Both the position numbers and the translations under genes were made by a program. Shown here piece after piece: positions 25,128 through 34,059 of a DNA stretch of 64,000 bases. The stretch lies in assembly GCF_001183865.1 (NCBI RefSeq), contig NZ_CP012020.1:2599839-2663838 (forward strand), in the 5' to 3' direction. Under the pieces are notes generated by a model, which saw only the letters and a program-made list of their open reading frames with translations, made no database searches and was not told the origin of the DNA. Each line of letters begins with the position of its first letter. Position 1 is the stretch's first letter. This DNA is from Methylophilus sp. TWE2. GTDB lineage: Bacteria > Pseudomonadota > Gammaproteobacteria > Burkholderiales > Methylophilaceae.

Positions 25128-26141
25128 TTACCCCTTTAGTGCAGCGATCACTGCCTCAATCGCTTTGCAGTTACCACGTGAATCATTAAAGTTGAGCAAT
25201 GGTGCCTTGCCGTAGCGTACGCAATCACCAAAGTACTCAATCTCTAAATTGAAATGGTTCGCCTTGGGCAATACAATGGTTTCCGACTTGCCACCGGCCT
25301 CCCAGCTGATGACAGGATCATCGCCAGGATAAGCCCACATATTGTGGCATTTAATCCAGCCTTTATCGCCAATGAGTTCGTACTCGGCTTTGCGGCCACG
25401 CTCAAAGCTGACATCAAAATGGCCGAAACGCGCGCGGCCTTGTGCATCCGGGCCAAAATCGAGTACACCACTGGCGACGACATCGGCCCCGTGCTCATTG
25501 AGTTTGCCATAGGCAACGACATTGACCGGCTCGGCGGGCGCATCGCCCCCGCCAAAACACCAGCGCAAGGCGTGAATCGCATAAGGCCCAATATCCCACA
25601 TCGCACCGCCGCCATGCGCCATATTGCGGTTAATACGGTACATACGGGCAGGCGCCATCAAAAACGAAAAACTGGCACGACAAGAAAGTACATCACCAAT
25701 CAGGCCACTATCAACGAGCTCCTTGACTTTGGCATGTTGCGGATGGAAGCGGTACATAAAGCCTTCCATCACGGTGACGCCTTTGGTTTTAGCGGCTGAT
25801 TCAATGGTATCAATATCAGCCAGGCGCGTGGTCATGGGTTTTTCAATCAGCACATGTTTACCAGCCTGGATAGCCTTAAGCGCCCATTCGGCATGCTCTT
25901 CATTGGCCATGGGGCAATAGACAGCTTCAACATTGCTGTCTGTGAGCAGGCTGTCCATATCGTCATAACAACTAACGCCACCCGCATTGGGTGCGTATTT
26001 ATCCAGCGTGGCCTTGGCGGCGCCCGGGCGGCGGCTGGCGATGGCGACCAGTTGTGAGTTACAGGCCTCTACAATCGCAGGTAGCAAGCGCTCATTCACA
26101 CGCGCAGCACCGAGAATGCCCCATTTTAGTTTTGTCGTCAT
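25128..26141 (-). CDS. Gfo/Idh/MocA-family oxidoreductase
   Basis: A 337-residue NAD(P)-dependent sugar-type dehydrogenase. The Rossmann N-terminus has KWGILGAARVNERLLPAI, the middle has the family signature EKPMTTRLADID after KAIQAGKHVLI, and the C-terminal beta domain starts at about 125 (FMYRFHPQHAKVKELVDSG). The substrate is unknown; relatives act on glucose, inositol or UDP-sugars, or as 1,5-anhydrofructose or xylose dehydrogenases. It is monocistronic, convergent with the fae homologue. Confidence 0.85.
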   Translation of the reverse strand: MTTKLKWGILGAARVNERLLPAIVEACNSQLVAIASRRPGAAKATLDKYAPNAGGVSCYDDMDSLLTDSNVEAVYCPMANEEHAEWALKAIQAGKHVLIEKPMTTRLADIDTIESAAKTKGVTVMEGFMYRFHPQHAKVKELVDSGLIGDVLSCRASFSFLMAPARMYRINRNMAHGGGAMWDIGPYAIHALRWCFGGGDAPAEPVNVVAYGKLNEHGADVVASGVLDFGPDAQGRARFGHFDVSFERGRKAEYELIGDKGWIKCHNMWAYPGDDPVISWEAGGKSETIVLPKANHFNLEIEYFGDCVRYGKAPLLNFNDSRGNCKAIEAVIAALKG

Positions 26142-26253
26142 GATGCTCTTCCCATGTTTGAATTTGGCTGATTATACCTTGCACAAAATGGCGGGGTCAT
26201 GCGCCTTTGCATTAAGAAAGACAGGGCAAGGGCTTTGTAAGTGCCCTAAAAGA

Positions 26254-26889
26254 TTAAATCAGCCCCATGCGTTGTGCCGTGATGGCGGCTTCAGCCCGCG
26301 AAGAAACATTTAATTTACGGTAGATTTCCTTGACATACCCAGCCACCGTATTGCGCTTGAGACCGAGAATATTGGCGGTTTCTGCCATGGTCATGCCTTT
26401 GGCAATAATCGACAATACTTCTTTTTCACGCTCGGTGAGAACGCCTTGTGCAGTCGCCTCGATATAGGGCTCGTGAAAATGCCGCAATAACTTGCGCGCA
26501 ATCGCAGGTGACAGTGGCGGCTGGCCCGTCACAATGCCATTAAGCGCCTGCACGATGGCGCTTTGCGGCTGGTCTTTGAGCAAATAACCATGTGCGCCGG
26601 CACGCAAAGCCGGGAAAATGTGGCTATCATCATCAAATATGCTGGCTACCACACAAATTGTTTGCGGTGAATTACGATTTAACCATTCAATCACCGCAAC
26701 CCCGCTACCATCTGGTAGACTCAAATCAATAAGCGCGATATCGACTGCTGATAGATGGCTCAACGCGGTGAGCGCCTGCGCGATGTGATTGGCCGAGTGT
26801 ATCTGGATATCTGGAAAACTCTGTTGCAGGACCTCAGACAGCCATACTTGTGACTCCGGGGTATCCTCAAGAATAAAAGCAGTTTTCAT
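26254..26889 (-). CDS. NarL/FixJ-family response regulator
   Basis: The 211-residue regulator has an N-terminal receiver domain with phospho-acceptor Asp55 (IALIDLSLPDGSG), an acidic pair at residues 8-9 and Lys105 in LLKDQP. The C-terminal LuxR-type helix-turn-helix (about 148-205) reads LTEREKEVLSIIAKGMTMAE and TVAGYVKEIYRKLNV. The matching kinase gene lies 1.4 kb away on the other strand (28291). A CCCCC/GGGGG palindrome in the divergent promoter, about 41 bp before a TATATA/TATAGT -10 element, suggests positive autoregulation. Confidence 0.9.
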   Translation of the reverse strand: MKTAFILEDTPESQVWLSEVLQQSFPDIQIHSANHIAQALTALSHLSAVDIALIDLSLPDGSGVAVIEWLNRNSPQTICVVASIFDDDSHIFPALRAGAHGYLLKDQPQSAIVQALNGIVTGQPPLSPAIARKLLRHFHEPYIEATAQGVLTEREKEVLSIIAKGMTMAETANILGLKRNTVAGYVKEIYRKLNVSSRAEAAITAQRMGLI

Positions 26890-26956
26890 AATGGGGGCAG
26901 TGGCTAGGCAGCAATGGCGTTGAGATAAAAACTATATACCAAATTCAAGCTATAAC

Positions 26957-26974
26957 ACCCCCGCAAACAGGGGG
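26957..26974. promoter_or_regulatory. PEP-CTERM box (b), in the regulator/OMP divergent promoter
   Basis: ACCCCCGCAAACAGGGGG has the same layout as boxes (a), (c) and (d). Its centre (26966) is about 41 bp from a start site predicted for the response regulator (-10 at 26931-26938, minus strand) and about 42 bp from one on the plus strand (-10 TACACT at 26998-27003). It could activate both operons. Confidence 0.6.
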
Positions 26975-27004
26975 CTCCAATCAAAAAATAATTCGAATAC
27001 ACTC

Positions 27005-28294
27005 ATGACTAAGACTCTTTTGTGTTTGCCTGTTTTGTTGCCGAATCGATTGATACCGCTTTTCAGCCTTGGCACCATGCTCGGGCTCAGCTTGTGCTTA
27101 AGTATTGCCCAACCGGCTAGGGCCATGGATGAATTACCGACACCCACTGCCTTTGGCCTCAACACCATGGCCCCTGAGAGTAGCTGGGGTGTCCGCTTTG
27201 AGCAGCGTACCAACGAATACAGCCAGAGTTATGATCAACATGGCAATTTGCATCCTCTCGGCGCCAGCTTTGACAACATTCAGTTGAATAGCAGTATTTT
27301 CGCAGCCCTCGCCCCATTGGGTGCTGGCGCCTCTCTGGGCAACACGCGGTTCAAAAGTGACGTCCGCAACCAGATCAGTACCCTGACCATAGGCTATGGC
27401 CTGACACCAGATTTCACCATCGGCGCGATTATCCCTTATGTGAAATCGCACACCCGGGTGAGTTTTAATGTGACCGGCGCGACTGTTGGTGCCAATCCGG
27501 GATTCGATGCGAGCCAGCCGATCAGCGCGGGCAACTTTCCGTTTGCACCTGCAGGTGGCGCGGTTGCCCCTATGGATGCAGAGGGCGTGCAAAATATTCT
27601 GACAAACCCGGCATATGGCTATCAATACAAGCGAATTGCCTCACAACAATCAGAAGGGTTTAGCGACCCGACCATAGGCGTACTATGGCGGGCCTACAAG
27701 GCGCCAGATCAGAGCCTGATTGTGGGCTTAGGCTGGCGCGTCGGCCTAGCCAGAAAAGACGACCCGGATAACTTGCTGGATACGCCACCTGGTGATGGTA
27801 GCAACGACATCCGCACCCGTATTGAATATTTCAAAAACATAGGCAGCCATTTTGACTTGCGCTTACTGGCCGATTACAACTGGCAAACCCGCGACAAAGC
27901 CAATATGCGTGTTGTCTCGCCAGGGCAGTTATTGGCACCAGCCAGTAGCAAACAAAGACTACAGCGCGACCTGGGCGACTTTTATGAAACCGATGTTGAA
28001 CTGGGCTATCGCTGGTCAAACTGGCGCTGTGCAGCCACCTGGCACCGTTATGAAAAGCAGTCTGACAGCTACCACTCTGAGTTAGGCACTGACACCAGTG
28101 GCCTGGAAACGAATACCTATACCCGCGCAGACCAATACCGGCTCAGCGCGACCTGGAGCGGCATCCAGGCCTGGCAACAAGGCAAATTACCGCTGCCGCT
28201 CATTGTCAGGCTCGAAATGCAGGATACTTTTTCCGGGCGCAACTTTGTCGATGTGCGCGACATTTACCTGCAAGTGACGGCCTTGTTTAGATGA
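27005..28294 (+). CDS. Outer-membrane beta-barrel protein (MetA-pathway/transporter-like)
   Basis: A 429-residue protein with a signal peptide (hydrophobic LIPLFSLGTMLGLSLCLS, cleavage after about residue 40, PARA) and repeating amphipathic strands with aromatic ends, resembling the Phenol_MetA_deg-type outer-membrane proteins. Examples are TIGYGLTPDFTIGAIIPYVK and FDLRLLADYNWQTRD; the C-terminus is YLQVTALFR. Its stop overlaps the kinase start (ATGA), so the two are co-expressed. If the predicted plus-strand start site near 27008 is right, translation would begin at an internal codon such as ATG 27077. Confidence 0.75.
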   Translation: MTKTLLCLPVLLPNRLIPLFSLGTMLGLSLCLSIAQPARAMDELPTPTAFGLNTMAPESSWGVRFEQRTNEYSQSYDQHGNLHPLGASFDNIQLNSSIFAALAPLGAGASLGNTRFKSDVRNQISTLTIGYGLTPDFTIGAIIPYVKSHTRVSFNVTGATVGANPGFDASQPISAGNFPFAPAGGAVAPMDAEGVQNILTNPAYGYQYKRIASQQSEGFSDPTIGVLWRAYKAPDQSLIVGLGWRVGLARKDDPDNLLDTPPGDGSNDIRTRIEYFKNIGSHFDLRLLADYNWQTRDKANMRVVSPGQLLAPASSKQRLQRDLGDFYETDVELGYRWSNWRCAATWHRYEKQSDSYHSELGTDTSGLETNTYTRADQYRLSATWSGIQAWQQGKLPLPLIVRLEMQDTFSGRNFVDVRDIYLQVTALFR

Positions 28295-30174
28295 ACTTTT
28301 CCGCGCATACCCCCTTAAAACCATTGCGTGATAGTTGCATTTTTTTGTGGCTGCTGCTCGTCTCCCTGAGCACATTTGCAACCCCGGCGGTGACCAGCAA
28401 CAGTCTAGTCTCCATGACACAAGCAGAGTTTGTCCAGAGTGCCGTTCCCCAGCCCCCGGGTGACCAGGCTGACTGGCAACCTGCCAGCCTGCCGGATATA
28501 TGGAAAATCACTCATCCGACTACAGAGGGCATAGGCTGGTACCGCTTTCATTTTGATTACCCGACACTCAGCCAGAAGGCTTTGTATGGACTCTATCTTT
28601 CCAGGCTCAGCCTGAATGCTGAAGTGTTTCTTAATGGTGAGAAGATAGGCTCTGGCGGTGCGTTTGAAGAACCCGTAGCCAGACACTGGAACCGCCCATT
28701 GCTATTTGCCATTCCACCCCATCTGCTTAAGCCCCGTGACAACCTGTTACTCGTAAGAGTCATTGCTCCTCCACACTCTCAAGGCATGCTCGCTCCGCCG
28801 CAAATAGACACCTTGGAGGATCTGCAGCCGCGCTTTGAAGAAGCGAGATTTATCCGCATCACGTTGAACCAGACGTCCAGTTTGTTGATTGTTGGCATCG
28901 GGCTGCTCATGCTGAGCCTGTGGTGGCGCAGAAAACAGGATACCGCGTATGGCCTGTTTGGACTGGCGGCCTTTGTCTGGGCCTTGCAATCCCTCAACTT
29001 TTACATCATCACCGCGCCCTTGCCGACTCCGCAATGGGAGCTGTTTGTGAATGCAAGTTTTCAGGCGATTGCCACATTGTGGCTGATCTCTTTGCTGGAT
29101 TTTGTCGGCATTCGGCTCAAACGCTTTAACCAGCTGTTATGGGGCATCCTCATCCTCTCCCCCTTGACCCTGCTGCTTACCCCGGCTGTCCACTTTACCG
29201 ACGTGACAGATTTCTGGCATCTGGTGACGATGACAGTGGTGATTGCTGGGCTGATCTTGCTAGCCAAAGAAGGATTTATGCATGGGAACAAAGATGCCCG
29301 AGTACTGTTAATGACCTTGAGCATTATTCTGCTGTTTGCCTTTCATGACTGGCTGATACACACCAACATAGCAGGCCTGAACCGACTGGTCAGCGGTGAA
29401 GAATACCTGATGCAGTTTTCGGCCCCCATGCTTTTTTTGATTGTCGGGCTCATGATGACTTCACGGTATGTGGGCGCCCTCAATGATTACGAGCAACTGA
29501 ATCAGCAACTCGAACAACGCGTGGTTTCCAAGCATGAAGAGCTCAATCAAAACTTTCAGCAGTTGCAGTCTATCCTCAAGGAGCAGGCTTCACTGGAGGA
29601 GCGCGAACGGATTTATCAGGACCTGCACGACGACTTGGGGGCCAAACTGTTGACCCTGGTATACCGCGCACAAGATAGCAACAATGCCGAACTGGCCAGG
29701 TCTGCCCTGCAAGACCTGCGCGATGTGGTTTCACGGGCGGGGACAGAGCATATTCCATTGACGGATGCCATGGCCGACTATCGCATCGAGTGCGAAAAAC
29801 GCTTGAGTGATGTGAATATCCAGCTGGCTTGGCAGATTGAGATGAAGGCAGACCACCTGCTCCTGACCCAACCGCAAGTCCTCAACCTGGGCCGCATTAT
29901 CCGCGAGGCGGTTTCGAATGTGATCCGCCATGCACAGGCAAGCCAAGTCACGGTCAATCTGAGCAGTCACGAAAACCTCCTGTCATTGACCGTAAGTGAC
30001 AATGGCATCGGCCTGCCCGCCGAGTCTGCTAGAACCAAAGGCCGCGGCTTAAACAACATTCAAAAACGCGCGACCTTGCTGGGCGGTGAGGTGCACTTTG
30101 CGGCCCTACCTACAGGCGGACTCAAGCTCTGCCTGCAATTGCCTTTGCACGTATTTGCGCAGGCAACCCATTGA
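28291..30174 (+). CDS. Sensor histidine kinase, 7TMR-DISM/HisKA_3 type
   Basis: A 627-residue membrane kinase. A signal peptide (about 1-33) is followed by a periplasmic galactose-binding-like domain (about 55-175; GWYRFHFDYPTLSQKALYGL, then EVFLNGEKIGSGG), seven hydrophobic helices (about 196-392) and a coiled coil (about 398-440). The NarL-partner kinase core then has the H-box YQDLHDDLGA (His446), N-box REAVSNVIRHAQ (Asn543), G1 DNGIGLP (from Asp570) and G2 GRGLNN. The sensor domain suggests a carbohydrate-like or envelope ligand. It is translationally coupled to the outer-membrane protein and probably phosphorylates the 26254-26889 regulator. Confidence 0.9.
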   Translation: MNFSAHTPLKPLRDSCIFLWLLLVSLSTFATPAVTSNSLVSMTQAEFVQSAVPQPPGDQADWQPASLPDIWKITHPTTEGIGWYRFHFDYPTLSQKALYGLYLSRLSLNAEVFLNGEKIGSGGAFEEPVARHWNRPLLFAIPPHLLKPRDNLLLVRVIAPPHSQGMLAPPQIDTLEDLQPRFEEARFIRITLNQTSSLLIVGIGLLMLSLWWRRKQDTAYGLFGLAAFVWALQSLNFYIITAPLPTPQWELFVNASFQAIATLWLISLLDFVGIRLKRFNQLLWGILILSPLTLLLTPAVHFTDVTDFWHLVTMTVVIAGLILLAKEGFMHGNKDARVLLMTLSIILLFAFHDWLIHTNIAGLNRLVSGEEYLMQFSAPMLFLIVGLMMTSRYVGALNDYEQLNQQLEQRVVSKHEELNQNFQQLQSILKEQASLEERERIYQDLHDDLGAKLLTLVYRAQDSNNAELARSALQDLRDVVSRAGTEHIPLTDAMADYRIECEKRLSDVNIQLAWQIEMKADHLLLTQPQVLNLGRIIREAVSNVIRHAQASQVTVNLSSHENLLSLTVSDNGIGLPAESARTKGRGLNNIQKRATLLGGEVHFAALPTGGLKLCLQLPLHVFAQATH

Positions 30175-30177
30175 TGC

Positions 30178-30194
30178 CCCCCCTATACAGGGGG
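30178..30194 (+). promoter_or_regulatory. PEP-CTERM box (c), upstream of the 30254 gene
   Basis: CCCCCCTATACAGGGGG begins three bases after the kinase stop. Its centre lies about 41 bp before a start site that would leave a 27-nt leader containing the AGGAGG ribosome-binding site. TCTAGG follows at 30216, as it does after box (d). Confidence 0.6.
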
Positions 30195-30253
30195 TGCAAG
30201 CAGCATGGCAAATTCTCTAGGATGATTGCTCCAATCATCAGGAGGAGAGAGAC

Positions 30254-30937
30254 ATGCACAAATTAACAATCATGACCACACTCAGTGGCTGTTTACTTGC
30301 CAGTGCCAATATGGCTCATGCCATGAGTAGTACCGCTATCTTCTGGGGACCGACGCCCTACCTATCCTCTAATGACATCCCAGTTGGCTTTTATCTGGGA
30401 GGGACCCCGCTACTGTTAGACAATTTGGAAGATGGCTCACTGGATGCATCTATCAGTGCCAGTGACGGTTCAGTCTATGGACCTACCGGGATTGCCGATT
30501 CGGTAGATGCCGATGATGGCGACATTGATGGCTTTGGCACCGCAGGACGTAGCTGGTTTTCAGGCACTGTGACATTTACTTACACAGGCAGTGGCCCTCT
30601 GCCGACAGCCTTTGGCGTGGTTTGGACCGATGGCTCTGGCACCATTACATTCAGCGCAACGGATGCACTGGGCCAATCACTAGGCTCACAGTCTTTTACG
30701 GGCATTCCTGATAACACCTTTGGGGGCACCACCGGCGATGACCGCTTCTTTGGTGTGCAATTTGCAGGTGGCATCAAATCGATCACCATAGGCACCGGGG
30801 GCGGCATTGAAGTGGATCATATCCAGTATGGTCAAATGGTGAGCAGTGTGCCACAGCCCACCTCGGCGCTCATGCTCAGTCTGGGCTTGCTGGGCTTGGC
30901 TGGATACAGGCGCACGCGCAAATCCACTACAGAATAA
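30254..30937 (+). CDS. PEP-CTERM sorting-domain protein
   Basis: A 227-residue secreted protein with a signal peptide (about 1-23, ending AHA), a Gly/Asp/Ser-rich beta body (DGSVYGPTGIADSVDADDGD; WFSGTVTFTYTGSGPLP) and a C-terminal sorting signal of VPQPTS, hydrophobic ALMLSLGLLGLAGY and basic RRTRK. VPQP replaces the usual VPEP. AGGAGG lies nine bases before the ATG. It sits right behind the two-component genes and under a shared box. Confidence 0.85.
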   Translation: MHKLTIMTTLSGCLLASANMAHAMSSTAIFWGPTPYLSSNDIPVGFYLGGTPLLLDNLEDGSLDASISASDGSVYGPTGIADSVDADDGDIDGFGTAGRSWFSGTVTFTYTGSGPLPTAFGVVWTDGSGTITFSATDALGQSLGSQSFTGIPDNTFGGTTGDDRFFGVQFAGGIKSITIGTGGGIEVDHIQYGQMVSSVPQPTSALMLSLGLLGLAGYRRTRKSTTE

Positions 30938-31008
30938 AGGCGCGGTCACGCGCCAAAATCCTAGTAAAAAAATAAAAACGACTGTTTCACCCTTTGAGTA
31001 GCTGTGAT

Positions 31009-31038
31009 GGCACCCCCTGAACTGGGGGTGCCTTTTTT
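31009..31038 (+). promoter_or_regulatory. PEP-CTERM box (d), also shaped as a terminator
   Basis: GGCACCCCC (31009-31017) and GGGGGTGCC (31024-31032) are perfect inverted repeats around TGAACT, followed by six T. As RNA this is an intrinsic terminator for the preceding PEP-CTERM gene. As DNA it matches boxes (a)-(c) and its centre is about 42 bp before a start site predicted from TAGTCT (31052-31057). Either or both roles are possible. Confidence 0.6.
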
Positions 31039-31102
31039 CGGATGATTGCACTAGTCTAGGGACATTCTTAATATCGCGCCCAACCAGGGCAAAGGGTTTG
31101 TC

Positions 31103-32668
31103 ATGTTGACCATGCAACGCTACACTCAACCATCTGCCGCCATGATTCTATTGATGGCATGCCTTCCTCTGCAGGCCAGCGCCTCAGAAATCGCCACCAA
31201 CATGCGGTTATCCTTTAACGAGATTGCCATCATGAACAGAACCACCTCGGTGTCTGTCGATGGCGTGGATATCACCACTTACAGCAACCAGATTGACAAG
31301 CTGTTAACCTTGGACCCAAGTATTGCCAACACTCGATTTTTGAGCAGCAGGCTTGGCACGTTCAGTAGTGGCAACATGACGATTGATCTAAGAGGGAGTC
31401 AATTTATTTCACTAAACGACCCTGGGGTCTCAGTGTTGCCGGATACCCAACGCAACCTGACGCGGATAGAAGCGGGCGCCACATTGAGCGGTGGCCTGCT
31501 AAACACCCCGGAATCGCTCAATCTTGATGTCACATGGTTTTGCCGTGCAGCCGTACTTTCCTGCACCCGCGAGGAAGTCTATAGCCCTTTAAAATTAACC
31601 CCCACTCTTTCAAATCCAGCCAGCAATGCCGCTGCACTGCTGCAACCCATACGCTTGCAAGCCAGTGGCGCCACCACATTCACCGCAGATGGCGTCACCA
31701 TTAATTATGCCGGGCTCTCTTTATCCGGCACACTCAATGTCAATGCCACCTTTACCGCCAAAACACGTAGCCAATATGTGGCAGATGCGCTTGCCGCCAC
31801 TCCAGGGTCTGGTGGTGGGGACGCGGCCGCCCGCTGGCATGCTGCCGCGGCCGATATTCAATCCCTGCGCAATAGCGTACTGACGGATGTTGCAGTCGCC
31901 AATACGCTGAAAATCGTCCGCACGCCCGAGCTACAAGAAGCCCAAACAGTGCTCGCGGCCGCCAGAGACAGTGCCACCTTGCTCAATGCAGGCGCCACAG
32001 CCCCTACCATGTTCAACTCACCCTTCGATCTCATGCGTCAGCTATGGAATGTCACTGCAACCGTTGCCCCCACTCTAGGACGCTCAATGGCTGGCTTTAG
32101 CAGCGAAGACCTGACCAGTGACAATGCAGCCCTGTCCCTGGCGGCATTATCGCTGATTGCCAGCGGCAGCAATGAGCATGATTTTGCCTCGAAACTGGAT
32201 CAAGCGCTTGGCGTGCCACTCACGACAAGTGCCGCCGCTCAACTGACGCTGGATGGCGCATTACTTGGGTTGAGTGACGCCATGCTCTCCATCTACTACC
32301 TCGGCAATAGCAGCAGCGGCATGGTAGAGCTCAACCTGCCAGATGCAGATCGCTATGCCTTGTTACGCAATGGATTATATGACCGCATCAGTTTGCTGGA
32401 GGGAAACAGCCTGACGGTGATTGGTGCCAGCGATTATGCCGGTTCAGAAGTGTTGCAAGGTGAGGAAGTGTATATCGGCGAAGTCTCAAGTGGTTTGCTA
32501 GAACTCAGCGGACAAAGCACTGCTTCGCGCTTGCAACTTAACAATATATACAGCAACCAGTTTTTGGTCGTCGCCAGCTGGGCGGTGACCCCAGTGCCAG
32601 AACCCAGCCAGGCCTGGTTACTCATGATGGGACTGCCACTGATATTAAGGCGTCGCCAACTTCATTAA
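31103..32668 (+). CDS. PEP-CTERM sorting-domain protein (large)
   Basis: A 521-residue secreted protein with a signal peptide (about 1-28, ending ASAS) and a Ser/Thr/Ala-rich body (residues about 30-490) with no recognised catalytic motif. A single cysteine pair lies within WFCRAAVLSCTREEVYS. The canonical C-terminal signal is VPEPSQ, a hydrophobic stretch (AWLLMMGLPLIL) and RRRQ. AAAGGG lies six bases before ATG 31103; Met4 is an alternative start. It is probably a cell-surface or matrix protein of the same regulon as the two others. Confidence 0.8.
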   Translation: MLTMQRYTQPSAAMILLMACLPLQASASEIATNMRLSFNEIAIMNRTTSVSVDGVDITTYSNQIDKLLTLDPSIANTRFLSSRLGTFSSGNMTIDLRGSQFISLNDPGVSVLPDTQRNLTRIEAGATLSGGLLNTPESLNLDVTWFCRAAVLSCTREEVYSPLKLTPTLSNPASNAAALLQPIRLQASGATTFTADGVTINYAGLSLSGTLNVNATFTAKTRSQYVADALAATPGSGGGDAAARWHAAAADIQSLRNSVLTDVAVANTLKIVRTPELQEAQTVLAAARDSATLLNAGATAPTMFNSPFDLMRQLWNVTATVAPTLGRSMAGFSSEDLTSDNAALSLAALSLIASGSNEHDFASKLDQALGVPLTTSAAAQLTLDGALLGLSDAMLSIYYLGNSSSGMVELNLPDADRYALLRNGLYDRISLLEGNSLTVIGASDYAGSEVLQGEEVYIGEVSSGLLELSGQSTASRLQLNNIYSNQFLVVASWAVTPVPEPSQAWLLMMGLPLILRRRQLH

Positions 32669-32692
32669 CATCACCCTGCCTGCTTGAGATTT

Positions 32693-32716
32693 AACCCCGC
32701 TTATCGCGGGGTTTTT
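32693..32716 (+). terminator. Intrinsic terminator after the 31103 gene
   Basis: AACCCCGC and GCGGGGTT pair around TTATC, and the stem runs into five T. It lies 24 bases after the stop codon. Confidence 0.88.
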
Positions 32717-32826
32717 AATTACCATTTTTGCATGCATTATATTTGCGTCAACGCAATACGCGGGCACCTATATTCCATTATTGTTTGCTCCCTTATTGTT
32801 CGTCACATGTCTATGAGGAGGCCTGC

Positions 32827-34038
32827 ATGCAACCGATCACCATTTCACCGCCTGGCCGCAAGGTACCGGCGAACCAGTTCGCCCTGTTCAATCTAGGTTT
32901 CAGGCCTTTTTTCCTGCTGGCTGCCTGCTTTGCAGCGCTCTCAATTGGTCTCTGGGTATGGAAATATTTCACCCTATCTGCGCCAGCGTTAACCACCATT
33001 TCCGCATCGCAGTGGCATGCACACGAAATGCTATATGGCTTTGCTTTTGCGGTGATTGCCGGTTTTTTGCTCACGGCTGTCAAAAACTGGACCGGCCAGC
33101 AAACTTTGCATGGCCGCCCACTGATGGGGCTAGTTGCATGCTGGGCACTGGCGCGGGCCGTGATGCTGGCTGCCCCCGCTCTGGTCACATTAGCCGCGGT
33201 GTTTGATGCCCTATTCAACTTGTGGCTGCTCATCGCGGTTGCCAGGCCGATTATTCAGGTCAAACAATGGCGGCAACTCGGCGTGCTGTCAAAAGTCCTC
33301 TTGCTGACCGTTGGCAACCTGGCTTTTTATGCGCAAGCGTTGGGGTGGTCCACAACGAGTGCACACATCGCGCTGTGGATGGGGTTATTGCTGAATGTCA
33401 GCCTGATCATGGTGATCAGCCGCCGTATTTTTCCCATGTTTATCGAACGTGGCGTCAAAGAAGAAGTGACATTTAAAAACTCAATCTGGATTGATCGTCT
33501 GCTGATGGTGTGCCTAGCCGCATTATTAATCAACATACTGACTGTCAACAATCAAACACTTAACCTAGTGTTAGGGCTCACTATCAGCTTTAGCGCCGGT
33601 TTCAGGTTATGGCGCTGGCATACCCCCGGCATTTGGCAAGTGCCGCTGTTGTGGAGTTTTTATTGTGGGCTATGGCTGATTAATCTTGGTTTTTTACTCT
33701 ATGCACTGAGTGTTACCGTGCCGGGCATTTCAGTCATTTTGGCGATCCATTGCTGGGCCATTGGCGGCATTGGCGTGATTACCCTGGCCATGATGGCCCG
33801 CGTGTCTCTTGGGCATACCGGCCGCAATATCCATACCCCACCGAGTAGCGTCATTTGGATATTTGGCCTGGTGATTTTTTCTGCCCTGAGTCGCGTATTA
33901 TTGCCTATCGTATTACCCGAGTTTTACCGTTTATCCGTGATGTTGGCCGCCAGTGGCTGGATCGCGGCATTCTCACTGTTTGCCTTCATTTATTGGCCGA
34001 TACTGAGCAAACCGCGCATTGATGGCACACCTGGATAA
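32827..34038 (+). CDS. nnrS: NnrS family membrane protein
   Basis: A 403-residue polytopic inner-membrane protein of the NnrS family, heme-copper proteins linked to protection against nitric-oxide stress. About twelve hydrophobic helices are visible, with family segments NLGFRPFFLLAA near the N-terminus, QWHAHEMLYGFAFAVIAGFL and RRIFPMFIERG. The start at 32827 has GAGGAGG five bases upstream; the frame is open to 32728 but that part is not membrane-like. No NorR, NsrR or FNR site could be identified convincingly upstream. Confidence 0.88.
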   Translation: MQPITISPPGRKVPANQFALFNLGFRPFFLLAACFAALSIGLWVWKYFTLSAPALTTISASQWHAHEMLYGFAFAVIAGFLLTAVKNWTGQQTLHGRPLMGLVACWALARAVMLAAPALVTLAAVFDALFNLWLLIAVARPIIQVKQWRQLGVLSKVLLLTVGNLAFYAQALGWSTTSAHIALWMGLLLNVSLIMVISRRIFPMFIERGVKEEVTFKNSIWIDRLLMVCLAALLINILTVNNQTLNLVLGLTISFSAGFRLWRWHTPGIWQVPLLWSFYCGLWLINLGFLLYALSVTVPGISVILAIHCWAIGGIGVITLAMMARVSLGHTGRNIHTPPSSVIWIFGLVIFSALSRVLLPIVLPEFYRLSVMLAASGWIAAFSLFAFIYWPILSKPRIDGTPG

Positions 34039-34059
34039 GAGTTACGCTTTGCACTTGCG

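Noticed and set aside
30195..30253. Sigma-54 promoter upstream of the 30254 PEP-CTERM gene (TGGCA near 30206)
   Set aside because: The TGC partner element is not at the required spacing, and a sigma-70 layout with the -41 box fits better.
32728..32826. N-terminal extension of NnrS
   Set aside because: ATG 32827 has GAGGAGG at ideal spacing and starts the conserved NnrS sequence.
32720..32826. FNR, NsrR or NorR site upstream of nnrS
   Set aside because: Only loose matches such as GCATGCATTATATTTGC were seen; none fits a consensus well enough to report.
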